Positions 1-8,200 of a stretch of DNA of 11,086 bases are shown here, in pieces (the stretch's first letter is position 1; every line of letters begins with the position of its first letter). The translations under genes and the position numbers were made by a program. This stretch comes from Caldisericota bacterium (GTDB taxonomy: Bacteria > CG03 > B21-G15): contig QMOP01000026.1 in assembly GCA_003650255.1 (NCBI GenBank), positions 1 to 11,086 of the forward strand, in the 5' to 3' direction. Below the pieces are notes generated by a model that searched no databases, was not told where the DNA came from, and saw only the letters and a program-made list of their open reading frames with translations.

Positions 1-3000
1 TCTGAGGCAGGAACAATAGAGGAGTTGATTGTTTCAAATCTTGACTACAACCTAACTTACTGGTTTGCAATTAAGGCATATGATGAGGCAGGAAATTATT
101 CAGTTATGAGTAATACTTCAAGTGCACTTCCTGCTCCACCAGGTGAAAGGGGTGGGATGCTTGCTTATGGAGAGGGGACACTAAATTATCACAAAACAAA
201 AATCTGGTCTGCTGGTTCCTGGTCTCAAGGAGTAAATGGAAATGCTTCTGCTTCAACAATAAGATGGGTTGTTTTGAGGTCAAATAATAGAGTTAGAAAT
301 GAGAAGATGATAGGAATTCTTTCAAGTAATGATACACTTTATATTCAAAGATATGATGGAGTGAATGATTCATGGGATGATGGTTTTAATGTTTCTGTAG
401 GTGCCGGGAATTCTGCTTATAGATGTTTTGATATCGCATATGAACAGAATTCTGGAAGAGCACTTGTTGTCTATTACAGAGGAACAGCAGGTTCTGTTTC
501 ATATCGTGTATGGTCTTCAACTGCTCAAAGCTGGGTTATTGGTGAAACAAATCTTACACTCGGAACCCTTTCAGGAGATATTTACTGGATTCGCTTAGAG
601 CCAAGACCAGGAACTGATGAAATAATGCTTGCTGCTCTTGATTCAAATAATGATATATATGCTTACAGATGGAATGGAAACAATTTTGTAAATGGGTTTG
701 AACTTACAACAAATGCTCAATATTCAATCTATCAGTGTTTTGATATTGGATGGGAAAGTCAATCAGGAGATTGTATTGTTTTATGGGGAGAAGGAAATGC
801 ACTTTATTATGATATCTGGAATGGTTCCTCATGGGGAACTTCTCAGACAGATACAAATCTCAATATAGGAGGAAGTGTCGCTTGGGTTTGTGTTGCGTCT
901 GACCCGACATCTGACAGAATTGGTTATACTGTTGTTGATAGCGGAAATGACTGGAATGCTGGAATATGGGATGGAACCCAGTGGCTTTCAAGACCAGGAG
1001 AAGATTCATCTGTTTCAGGTTATACTACAAGAATTGTTGACTGTGCTTGGGAAAAGGATTCAGGAAAATTCTTTGTTGTATGTGCTGATGATGCTGACCA
1101 GTTTGACTGGGCTTACTGGCAGGATAATCAATGGTATAATTCAGGTGGAGCAATTACTGATTTAGATAATGCAACACTTGATACCTATGATTTTGGCACA
1201 ACAATAAAATGGCTACGTCTTTCCTCTGATCCGAATGTAAATAAAATGATTTTAACAGTAATTGAGGATGGAGATACAATAAGAACAAGAAACTGGACTG
1301 GAACATCCTGGACACTCGGAACAATCCAGACAACTGATTCTTCTGATTATAATTATGAATGTGCTTTTTATTCTCCTGACAGGTATGACAATATTCCGCC
1401 AATTCTTACTGATAATCAGGGAGGAGATAATAACTGGAGAAGCACAAATTCTGGTTACTATGATGTTGACTTTTCTGATAGTGGTGGAAGTAAACTTGCC
1501 TATTTCCAGACAAAGATTATTCATGAAGATGGAACCTTAATTGAGGACTGGACAACTGTTATCTCAGGAATAAATCAGGATTCATATACAACTGACTGGC
1601 AACTACTTGATACAACATTTAATGCGATGAAAGAAGGATTGAATAATGTTTATGTGAGGGTTTTTGATGGAGTTGGTAATGTTGATGATAATGCAGGAAC
1701 ATTATGTTTTTATGTTAAAAAGGATACAACTCCCCCGGTTATGTTTGATAATCAGGATGGAGATTATACATGGAGAAATTCAACTGGTGTTACATATAAT
1801 GTTGATTTTGAGGATACACTTTCATACCTTGACGACATAGAATATTCAGTTTACTCCTCTTCAGGAATGCAAGGCTCACTTGTTAAAGGTTGGACTACAA
1901 TTGTTCAGAATTTAAATCAGATAAATTATACAACTGATTTTGAAATTGATTTTTACTCTTTAATTCAGGGAACAAACTATGTCTCTGTAAGAGTATGGGA
2001 TGTTGCTGGAAATTATAAGATTTATGAGGATGTATTTTTTGTTCTGAAAGATACAGTTCCTCCAAATGCAATAACTGATCTTAGTGCTCAAGCTGGTATA
2101 ACAAGAGGGCAGGTCAAACTTACCTGGACTTCTCCAGGAGATGATGGAACAACTGGGAATAATACAGGAGGTAGATACTGGGTTAAATACTCAACTATAG
2201 GTCCAATAACAACAGAACTTGACTGGGATAATGCGATTGAGTTTGGACAGAACTGGATACCAAAAGAAAGAGGATTAACTGAAGAACATATTATAACAGG
2301 ACTTAATCCAGATTTAACTTACTATTTTGCAATTAAGACAAGAGATAAGGTAAATGACAGAGGAAATTATAACTGGTCTGACTTAAGTAATTCTCCTTAC
2401 TGTATGCCACAAAAGGGAAATGTATTTATAAATGAAGTTTATGCTTATGGAGTAGCAGGAAATGACTGGATAGAATTATACAATAATACGGATTCTGATA
2501 TTAATTTAAACGGCTGGAGGATTATATATGATGATACTGTTTCAACTTCAACAATATGGAATGGAAGTGGAGTTATTTCTTCTGGAACATTTCTTTTAAT
2601 ATCATCACTTGACTTAGACCATACAGTAAATGGTAAGGTGATGCTATATGACAGTAATGATAATCTTATATCTTACATAAAGTATCCTGTCATTTCAATT
2701 GACGCATCAATTTCAAGAATCTATGATGGAAATTTATTTATAGAGATTGACCCAACACCAACAAAAGGATATGCGAACTCAATTTCAACAAATCCTATTA
2801 AGATAAATGAAGTAAATTACTATTCAGATGATTTTATTGAAATTTACAATACATCAAATTCAACTTTAACTCTTACCAATTACAAATTGAGAAATAAGAA
2901 TAATACAGTGTTTGAGTTTACAAGAAAGATTTTACCAAGAGCATTTACAGGAATTGATTTCTCATCAATTGATAATAATGGAAGAAGTTTTGATGAATGT

Positions 3001-5271
3001 TTTGGAGCAGGTGGATTTGATTCTGATTCAGATTTTCTTGCACTTGAGAATCCTTCTGGTCAGGTTATTGACAGGGTTACATGGGAGGGAACATCTCAAG
3101 TTTATTATAACAGGGATTCTGTTCTTACATCATACGTAAATCCTGCTCCTTCAGGAGCAACAACTTCAATTGGAAGAATAAGTTCTGAAGGAAATGATAC
3201 TGATGTTGATTCATCTGATTTTATTCAACTTTCTGCAAGAAATTATGGAGCAAGAAATAACAATTATGGTGGAGCAACTTCAAACACATTGAATTATCCA
3301 TCTTCGGATATGTATATTCCAAGGAATTTTAAGGTTGAACTTAAACTTGGAGAGGATTCATCTTCAGGAAATAATGATACTTTGTGGTTTATAAGAATTG
3401 GAGGAAGCACTGATACACATTCTCCACACATCTACTATCTTTCTGAACTTGGTATTTCTCTTAATTCAACCTCGGTTCAGGTTTCAACAATTACAGGAGC
3501 AACAAAACAGGATATAGATGGGAACACACTTGTTGATGGTGCAGTATATCGTCTGATTTTTAATACTGACAACTCAACAGCAAGCGCAACCCAGATTGTT
3601 CTTGATAATCTCACATATGATGCAACAATGCATTATGTTGTTGCAAGTGATTGTATACCTTTATTTAAGATGCTTAGTTCAGGTAAAAAAGAGGCGGTTT
3701 TAAAAATTAATGTAAAGAATAACAGTCCAGTTAATTCAAACAGTATAAGGATGAAGAAAATAAGGGTTAAGATTGATGATGGAAGTGGAAGTCCTCTAAC
3801 AACATCCCAGGCACAAGGATTATTTGAAAATATTTTTGTTGTATATAACTCAACAGATGTGAACAATGTTTCAAGATATGAGGTATTTATTGATACAGTT
3901 GTTGTTGGAAGTGTTGATAATAATAATTTTAATCTTGTTTCAGGTTATCAGGAGATTATTATTTCAACTTATATTTCAGTTTCACCTCAGAAGACAGAAG
4001 AGTTTTTTGTTGTTGTTGATATATCAACTGATGCATATTTAAATACACCAAATTCAGTGAAGTTTGAGATTGACTGTGATGTGGATATTGAGATAGAAGA
4101 GGAGATGAGTAAAGTCAGGCAAGATATTTTGGGTGTGGATAATGTGATTACGTCTTCAGCAACAATAATTGAGGTAAGGCTTGATGTAAGTGGATGGCCA
4201 AAGAAAATAGGTGAGGGGAAGAGAATTTATAAGAAACCTGCATGGGATTTTGGACTTAAAGGAGACCTTCTTGCAGTTGTAAGTGAGGATGGAAAACTTT
4301 ATTTAAAAAAGAGTGATGGAACTGATAGATGGAGTTCACCATTTGCTCCTGAGAATCTTTCACCTATAAAATGCCGTCCAGAATGGATTGTTAATACTTC
4401 TTATATTATTTTTGGAAATGAAAATGGAGATGTGTACTGTGTAGAGGACCAGGATGGAATTCCTGTTCAGAAGTGGTCAAGAAGTTTCTCTCAGGCAGTA
4501 AGAGCAGTAACCTCTTCAGGAGATGATGTTTATATATCATGTAGTGATGGCTACATTTACAGAGTTACACTTGATGCTGGAACAGATGTCTGGAATGCAA
4601 ATCTTGGTACTCCAATAAAGACAGGTATTTATCTTAATGAAGGATGGAAAGGAGTTTATGCTCTGTGGGCTGGTGGAGAAAGTGGAAGAGTTTTCAGAGT
4701 AAATCTTAATGATGGAACTGTTACCTCATACATGGACACAGGAGGAGAGATTCTTCAGACACCATTTGTTTCTGCTGGTTATTACAGTCCTATTCTTGAT
4801 AAGAATATTGTTTTCATTGGTTCTTCTGATGGAAAATTATATGCAAGGGATGGAGCAAATCTTACGACAATTCCTTCTGGATGGACTGTCTCCCCTGGTG
4901 CAACAGATGGTTATATTGATGCAGGTTCTCCAATTACTTCAAATATATATTACAATAATGGATATGTATTTTTTGGAACAGAAGATGGAAGGGTTTATAG
5001 AGTTGAAGCGTCAAGTGGAATAATTGAGGGTTCCTGGCCCTATCAGGCAGATTCAAAAATTTTAACAGTTGCTGACTGGAAGGGATATCTTTATTTCACA
5101 ACAGAGAATGGGTACTTATATGCAATTACAGATGGAAATACTCCTTCACTTAAATCAGGTTATCCTGTGAATATTGGCACACCACTTGGAGAGGGTTTTG
5201 TTCTTGATGTTAATTCAGGTAAAATATATATACCAGGACTTGATGGAAGGATTTATGGAATCAAGTATTAA
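1..5271 (+). CDS. Giant multidomain surface protein, 5'-truncated (propellers, Ig-like, FN3, lamin-tail)
   Basis: The frame is open from base 1 and already inside an FN3 domain, so the true start lies upstream; 1,756 codons are visible. Domains by residue of the visible part: FN3 tail 1-47; apparent 8-bladed propeller about 52-463; two Ig-like repeats of about 110 aa ending in DTTPP and DTVPP, 464-688; FN3 with 'TWTSPGDDG', 689-806; two lamin-tail domains (INEVYAYG...WIELYNN and INEVNYYS..FIEIYN) about 807-1095; beta-rich regions of uncertain family 1096-1390; PQQ-like propeller 1391-1756. No enzymatic motif is visible. The composition (Thr, Ser, Asn, Gly and aromatics) and modules are those of an exported surface or adhesion protein. 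Unlike the next gene it has no recognisable C-terminal sorting domain; the last residues (IYGIKY) are a propeller strand. The next gene overlaps or follows within 31 bases. Substrate or partner is unknown. Confidence 0.95.
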   Translation, partial: SEAGTIEELIVSNLDYNLTYWFAIKAYDEAGNYSVMSNTSSALPAPPGERGGMLAYGEGTLNYHKTKIWSAGSWSQGVNGNASASTIRWVVLRSNNRVRNEKMIGILSSNDTLYIQRYDGVNDSWDDGFNVSVGAGNSAYRCFDIAYEQNSGRALVVYYRGTAGSVSYRVWSSTAQSWVIGETNLTLGTLSGDIYWIRLEPRPGTDEIMLAALDSNNDIYAYRWNGNNFVNGFELTTNAQYSIYQCFDIGWESQSGDCIVLWGEGNALYYDIWNGSSWGTSQTDTNLNIGGSVAWVCVASDPTSDRIGYTVVDSGNDWNAGIWDGTQWLSRPGEDSSVSGYTTRIVDCAWEKDSGKFFVVCADDADQFDWAYWQDNQWYNSGGAITDLDNATLDTYDFGTTIKWLRLSSDPNVNKMILTVIEDGDTIRTRNWTGTSWTLGTIQTTDSSDYNYECAFYSPDRYDNIPPILTDNQGGDNNWRSTNSGYYDVDFSDSGGSKLAYFQTKIIHEDGTLIEDWTTVISGINQDSYTTDWQLLDTTFNAMKEGLNNVYVRVFDGVGNVDDNAGTLCFYVKKDTTPPVMFDNQDGDYTWRNSTGVTYNVDFEDTLSYLDDIEYSVYSSSGMQGSLVKGWTTIVQNLNQINYTTDFEIDFYSLIQGTNYVSVRVWDVAGNYKIYEDVFFVLKDTVPPNAITDLSAQAGITRGQVKLTWTSPGDDGTTGNNTGGRYWVKYSTIGPITTELDWDNAIEFGQNWIPKERGLTEEHIITGLNPDLTYYFAIKTRDKVNDRGNYNWSDLSNSPYCMPQKGNVFINEVYAYGVAGNDWIELYNNTDSDINLNGWRIIYDDTVSTSTIWNGSGVISSGTFLLISSLDLDHTVNGKVMLYDSNDNLISYIKYPVISIDASISRIYDGNLFIEIDPTPTKGYANSISTNPIKINEVNYYSDDFIEIYNTSNSTLTLTNYKLRNKNNTVFEFTRKILPRAFTGIDFSSIDNNGRSFDECFGAGGFDSDSDFLALENPSGQVIDRVTWEGTSQVYYNRDSVLTSYVNPAPSGATTSIGRISSEGNDTDVDSSDFIQLSARNYGARNNNYGGATSNTLNYPSSDMYIPRNFKVELKLGEDSSSGNNDTLWFIRIGGSTDTHSPHIYYLSELGISLNSTSVQVSTITGATKQDIDGNTLVDGAVYRLIFNTDNSTASATQIVLDNLTYDATMHYVVASDCIPLFKMLSSGKKEAVLKINVKNNSPVNSNSIRMKKIRVKIDDGSGSPLTTSQAQGLFENIFVVYNSTDVNNVSRYEVFIDTVVVGSVDNNNFNLVSGYQEIIISTYISVSPQKTEEFFVVVDISTDAYLNTPNSVKFEIDCDVDIEIEEEMSKVRQDILGVDNVITSSATIIEVRLDVSGWPKKIGEGKRIYKKPAWDFGLKGDLLAVVSEDGKLYLKKSDGTDRWSSPFAPENLSPIKCRPEWIVNTSYIIFGNENGDVYCVEDQDGIPVQKWSRSFSQAVRAVTSSGDDVYISCSDGYIYRVTLDAGTDVWNANLGTPIKTGIYLNEGWKGVYALWAGGESGRVFRVNLNDGTVTSYMDTGGEILQTPFVSAGYYSPILDKNIVFIGSSDGKLYARDGANLTTIPSGWTVSPGATDGYIDAGSPITSNIYYNNGYVFFGTEDGRVYRVEASSGIIEGSWPYQADSKILTVADWKGYLYFTTENGYLYAITDGNTPSLKSGYPVNIGTPLGEGFVLDVNSGKIYIPGLDGRIYGIKY
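154..1389 (+). repeat. Four-fold blade-pair repeat encoding a predicted 8-bladed beta-propeller
   Basis: Two blade types alternate. Odd blades begin with a Cys-containing strand (RCFDIAYE, QCFDIGWE, VDCAWEKD, YECAFYSP), with cysteines at visible residues 142, 246, 348 and 454. Even blades begin with a Trp strand (IRWVVL, IYWIRL, VAWVCV, IKWLRL), with Trp at 89, 196, 295 and 404. Both series repeat about every 100-109 residues. The N-terminal segment LAYGEGTLNYHKTKIWSAGS matches the inner strands of an odd blade (compare VLWGEGNALYYDIWNGSS). It would therefore complete the lone final strand YECAFYSP, closing the ring. The fold is inferred from the repeat pattern; I cannot assign a named family. 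Confidence 0.7.
1393..2064 (+). repeat. Two tandem Ig-like domain repeats
   Basis: Two segments of about 110 codons share the order: DNQ-G-D..WR, a central WTT(V/I) motif, a TTD motif, NNVYVRVFD or NYVSVRVWD, a GN turn, and a closing KDTTPP or KDTVPP linker. This is the look of bacterial Ig-like spacer modules in surface proteins. Their role is probably to extend the protein from the cell; no ligand can be inferred. Confidence 0.7.
2419..3165 (+). repeat. Tandem pair of lamin-tail (LTD) domains
   Basis: Two modules begin with the LTD signature: VFINEVYAYG followed by WIELYNNTDSDINLNGWRI, and IKINEVNYYS followed by FIEIYNTSNSTLTLTNYKL. The second ends with the typical SIGRIS and DTDVDSSDF stretch. 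Bacterial LTDs are Ig-fold modules found in secreted and surface proteins and nucleases; no nuclease motif is seen here. Confidence 0.8.
4171..5268 (+). other. C-terminal PQQ-like beta-propeller domain of the first gene
   Basis: Repeated 'Y(I/V)xxxxxDGxxYxV' blade strands occur at LAVVSEDGKLYLKK, IIFGNENGDVYCVE, VYISCSDGYIYRVT, IVFIGSSDGKLYARD, YVFFGTEDGRVYRVE, LYFTTENGYLYAIT and IYIPGLDGRIYGIK, with a weaker one at ALWAGGESGRVFRV. This makes eight blades. SGWPKKIGEG at the start matches SGYPVNIGTPLGEG near the end, as expected if the N-terminal strand closes the last blade. The classic PQQ dehydrogenase cofactor residues are not evident, so a structural or binding role is more likely. Confidence 0.75.
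5247..5251 (+). promoter_or_regulatory. Possible Shine-Dalgarno (AAGGA) for the start at 5255
   Basis: AAGGA lies 3 bases before the ATG at 5255, inside the end of the first gene. It also encodes part of the DGRIYG propeller motif, so the match may be coincidental. It is the only SD-like element near either candidate start of the second gene; the ATG at 5303 has none. Confidence 0.4.
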
Positions 5272-8200
5272 AAAAGAGCGAATTGCGAATTGTGAATTGC
5301 GAATGGTAAATGTTTACTGCTCACTATTTGCTATTTGCTATTTGCTATTCGCCTCTTTCCTACTTGCTGCTTCCTGGACAAAGTGGAAGTGTGATGTTTA
5401 TGGTTCAAATTATATAAGGGAAACAGCAAAAAATGTTGATAAGAATAGTTTATGGGAATACAATACATTTTCTCAAATACTTGCTTCTCCTGTTATAAAA
5501 GGTAATTATCTTTATATCTGTACAAGAAGTGGAGCAGTTTACTGTTTCAATTCATTAACAGGAGAGGTAGTATGGCAGTATTCAACTGATGGACAGATTA
5601 ATTCAACTCCAATAATAGAGGATAATAAAATTTATGTTGCAAGTTTTGATGGAAATCTTTACTGTTTTAACTCACTAACAGGAGAAATTTTATGGAAATA
5701 TTCAACAGTGTCTGCTGAAACGTTCTCATCTCCACTTATATTTAAGAATATGATTTTATATGCTCCTGGTTTTGGAAATCCTGATTATGAGGATTATCTT
5801 ATTTCCCTTGAATTAAATGGAAATTTTAAATGGAGGTTTGATACAGGTAATCTTATCCATTCCTCTCCTATTACTGATGGCAATTATATCTATATTACTT
5901 CAAATAATGGTAGAATTTATAAGATTGATTCTCTTGGAAATGGAGTTTGGTATTATCAGACAGATGGAAGTTTTAGAATGGCTACACCATTTTGTAATAA
6001 TGGAAAAATATTTTTTGCTCCAGGAGATAATGAAAGAAGGGTGATTGCTTTAAATAGTGATGGTTCTGTTTTTTGGATGTCAGACAGTTTAAATTTAGCA
6101 GGTGAGGGTATGGTTGTTTCTTCTGTTTCAGGAGATGATAGAAATATTTATATTGTTTATGCAACAACAAAACAGTATATTTCAGCACTTTCCCAGAGTG
6201 ATGGAAGTATTTTATGGAAGTTGGAAATTGGAGATATAATTGATACAGATTATATTGCATCTCCTTCTCTTTCAAATGGGAGGATTTTTGTTCCAAATTA
6301 TGGAGGATATTTATTTGAAATATCAACCTCAGGAGTAATTCTTAATAATTTTCTTATTGATAATTCCTCCTCACCTGTTTACACAACTCCTGCAATAAGT
6401 AATGGTTATATATATCTTGCAACATGGAATGGAAAGGTTAAATGTTTTAAAGCAAGTGAGGTTGTATCAATAAGTTATCCTGATGAGGATACTGTCAGTG
6501 GAATTGTTGGAATAAAGGGTTATATTGAAAGTTTATCTTCCATTAACTGGACTGTTTATTATTCAACAAATATGATTGATTTTGTAAAAATTTCAACAGG
6601 AAACTGGACTGTTTCTGGTTCAACAATAACTTACTGGGATACATCTTTACTTACAGATGGAACATATTATTTGAAGATTGAAGCGACAAATGGTTATGGA
6701 ATAAGTAGTTGCATTTTAAACAATCCTCCGAGACCACCTGAGAACTTGACAGCATTTGACTATCCATTTGATAATGGAGGAGCAATAAAACTCAGCTGGA
6801 CACTTTCTCCTGATGATGGATGTGGCTCAAATGATGTTGTTGAATACAGAATTTATCGTTCAACCTCTCCCGTTAACTTTTATACGTTACATGTTAAACT
6901 TCCAAAGGGAACAACTTATTACAGGGATACAGGAGTTAAAAACAATTTAACTTATTATTACTACTTAACGAGTTATGACGGAGTGAATGAGTCAGTTCCT
7001 TCAAAAGTTGTCTCTGCTTATCCCTTTGATAATCTTCCACCTCAAGAACCCGAAGGTCTTACTGTAATAAATCCTGGAGTTGGAGGAGTTCTTGAACTGT
7101 ACTGGAGTGCAAATAAGGAGGAGGACATAGGAGGTTATAAACTTTATCGTTCAACTGACAGTAAAAATTATTCCCTTTTAGTTATTTTAAGCAGTGATAC
7201 AGTAAGTTATCAGGATAAAGGTTTAATAAATTTTATAACTTATTATTATCTTCTTTCAAGTTTTGATACCTCAGGAAACCAGTCTTCTCCTTCAGGTCCA
7301 GTTTTTGAGTATCCCTCTGACTTCCCTCCAAAAACTCCAGATGGTTTTAGAGTTTCCGCTGGAGATGGATTTGTTGATATTTATTGGCAGGAAAATACTG
7401 AAAAAGATATTAAAGGGTATAATATTTACCGTTCAACAGATAATAAAAACTTTTCTTTTCTTACTCGAGTTCTTCATCCAGGAACAACACATCAGGATTT
7501 GAATGTTATTAATCATACAACTTATTATTACTGTGTTAAAGCCATTGATGAAGGAGGAAATGAGAGTTCTCCGACAGAGATAAAAAGTGCATATCCCTGG
7601 GAAGGAGCAGATGTAGTTCCGCCAGCAGAAATTACGAGTTTAGATTCAATTTCTTTAAATGAAGCAGAGGTAAAACTTTCCTGGACATCCCCTGGAGATG
7701 ATGGAACCACTGGAAACTTAACTGGTTCTTTTAGAATTGATTATGATACATTTACAAAATTGTGGAATGAGAATGAATATAAGATAGAGATAAATGTTTC
7801 AGATCTTTCTCCCCTTACACCTTATTCCTATACTATAACAGAACTTACACCTTTACTTACATATTATTTTATAATCTATACTTTTGATAATGCCAGTAGA
7901 TTCTCATCTTCAAATATTTCAACTTCTGTTGTTACTGGAATTTCACCTGATTCAATAACTGATTTAAAAGCAGAGATGGGAAATATTGATGGAAGTATTT
8001 TACTCTCCTGGACATCTCCTGGAGATGATGGAAGGGAAGGAGATGTTAAGGATGGTGGATTTAGAATAGTTTATTCAACCAATTCCTCTTTAATTCCTTA
8101 TTATGAAGTATTCATTTCAACTGAATTTTCCCCTTTTGAAACTCACTCTTTTCTTATAACAGGACTTGATAGAGGAGTTACATATTATTTTAAGATTTTT

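Larger units (their letters stand above)
5278..5352 (+). promoter_or_regulatory. Potential mRNA hairpin over an initiation region of the second gene
   Basis: Pairing 5278-5305 with 5325-5352 gives 25 of 28 paired positions (20 Watson-Crick, 5 G-U) with a U-U mismatch closing three of the four heptamers, and a 19-base loop. The ATG at 5303 lies within the stem. This was paired by eye; no folding energy was computed. A role in limiting translation or decaying the message is inference. Confidence 0.5.

Noticed and set aside
1154..1524. Minus-strand open frames of 82 and 90 codons
   Set aside because: They lie antisense to strongly conserved propeller and Ig-like coding sequence and show no recognisable domain or ribosome-binding site.
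5174..5254. An upstream start (TTG at 5174) for the second gene
   Set aside because: It would overlap the first gene by about 98 bases and bury the signal peptide 50 residues in; 5255 or 5303 fits better.
4171..5268. PQQ-dependent dehydrogenase activity of the propellers
   Set aside because: Only blade motifs are seen; the cofactor and calcium ligands of the dehydrogenases are not evident.
5255..5305. First and second genes as one gene split by a frameshift
   Set aside because: The first gene ends at a completed propeller strand with a clean TAA, and the second has its own signal peptide, so they are separate proteins.
5278..5352. Rho-independent terminator after the first gene
   Set aside because: The stem is AU-rich with periodic mismatches, has no following run of T, and lies inside the next coding region.
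5278..5352. CRISPR array
   Set aside because: Units are only 7 bases with no spacers, and they are translated in part.
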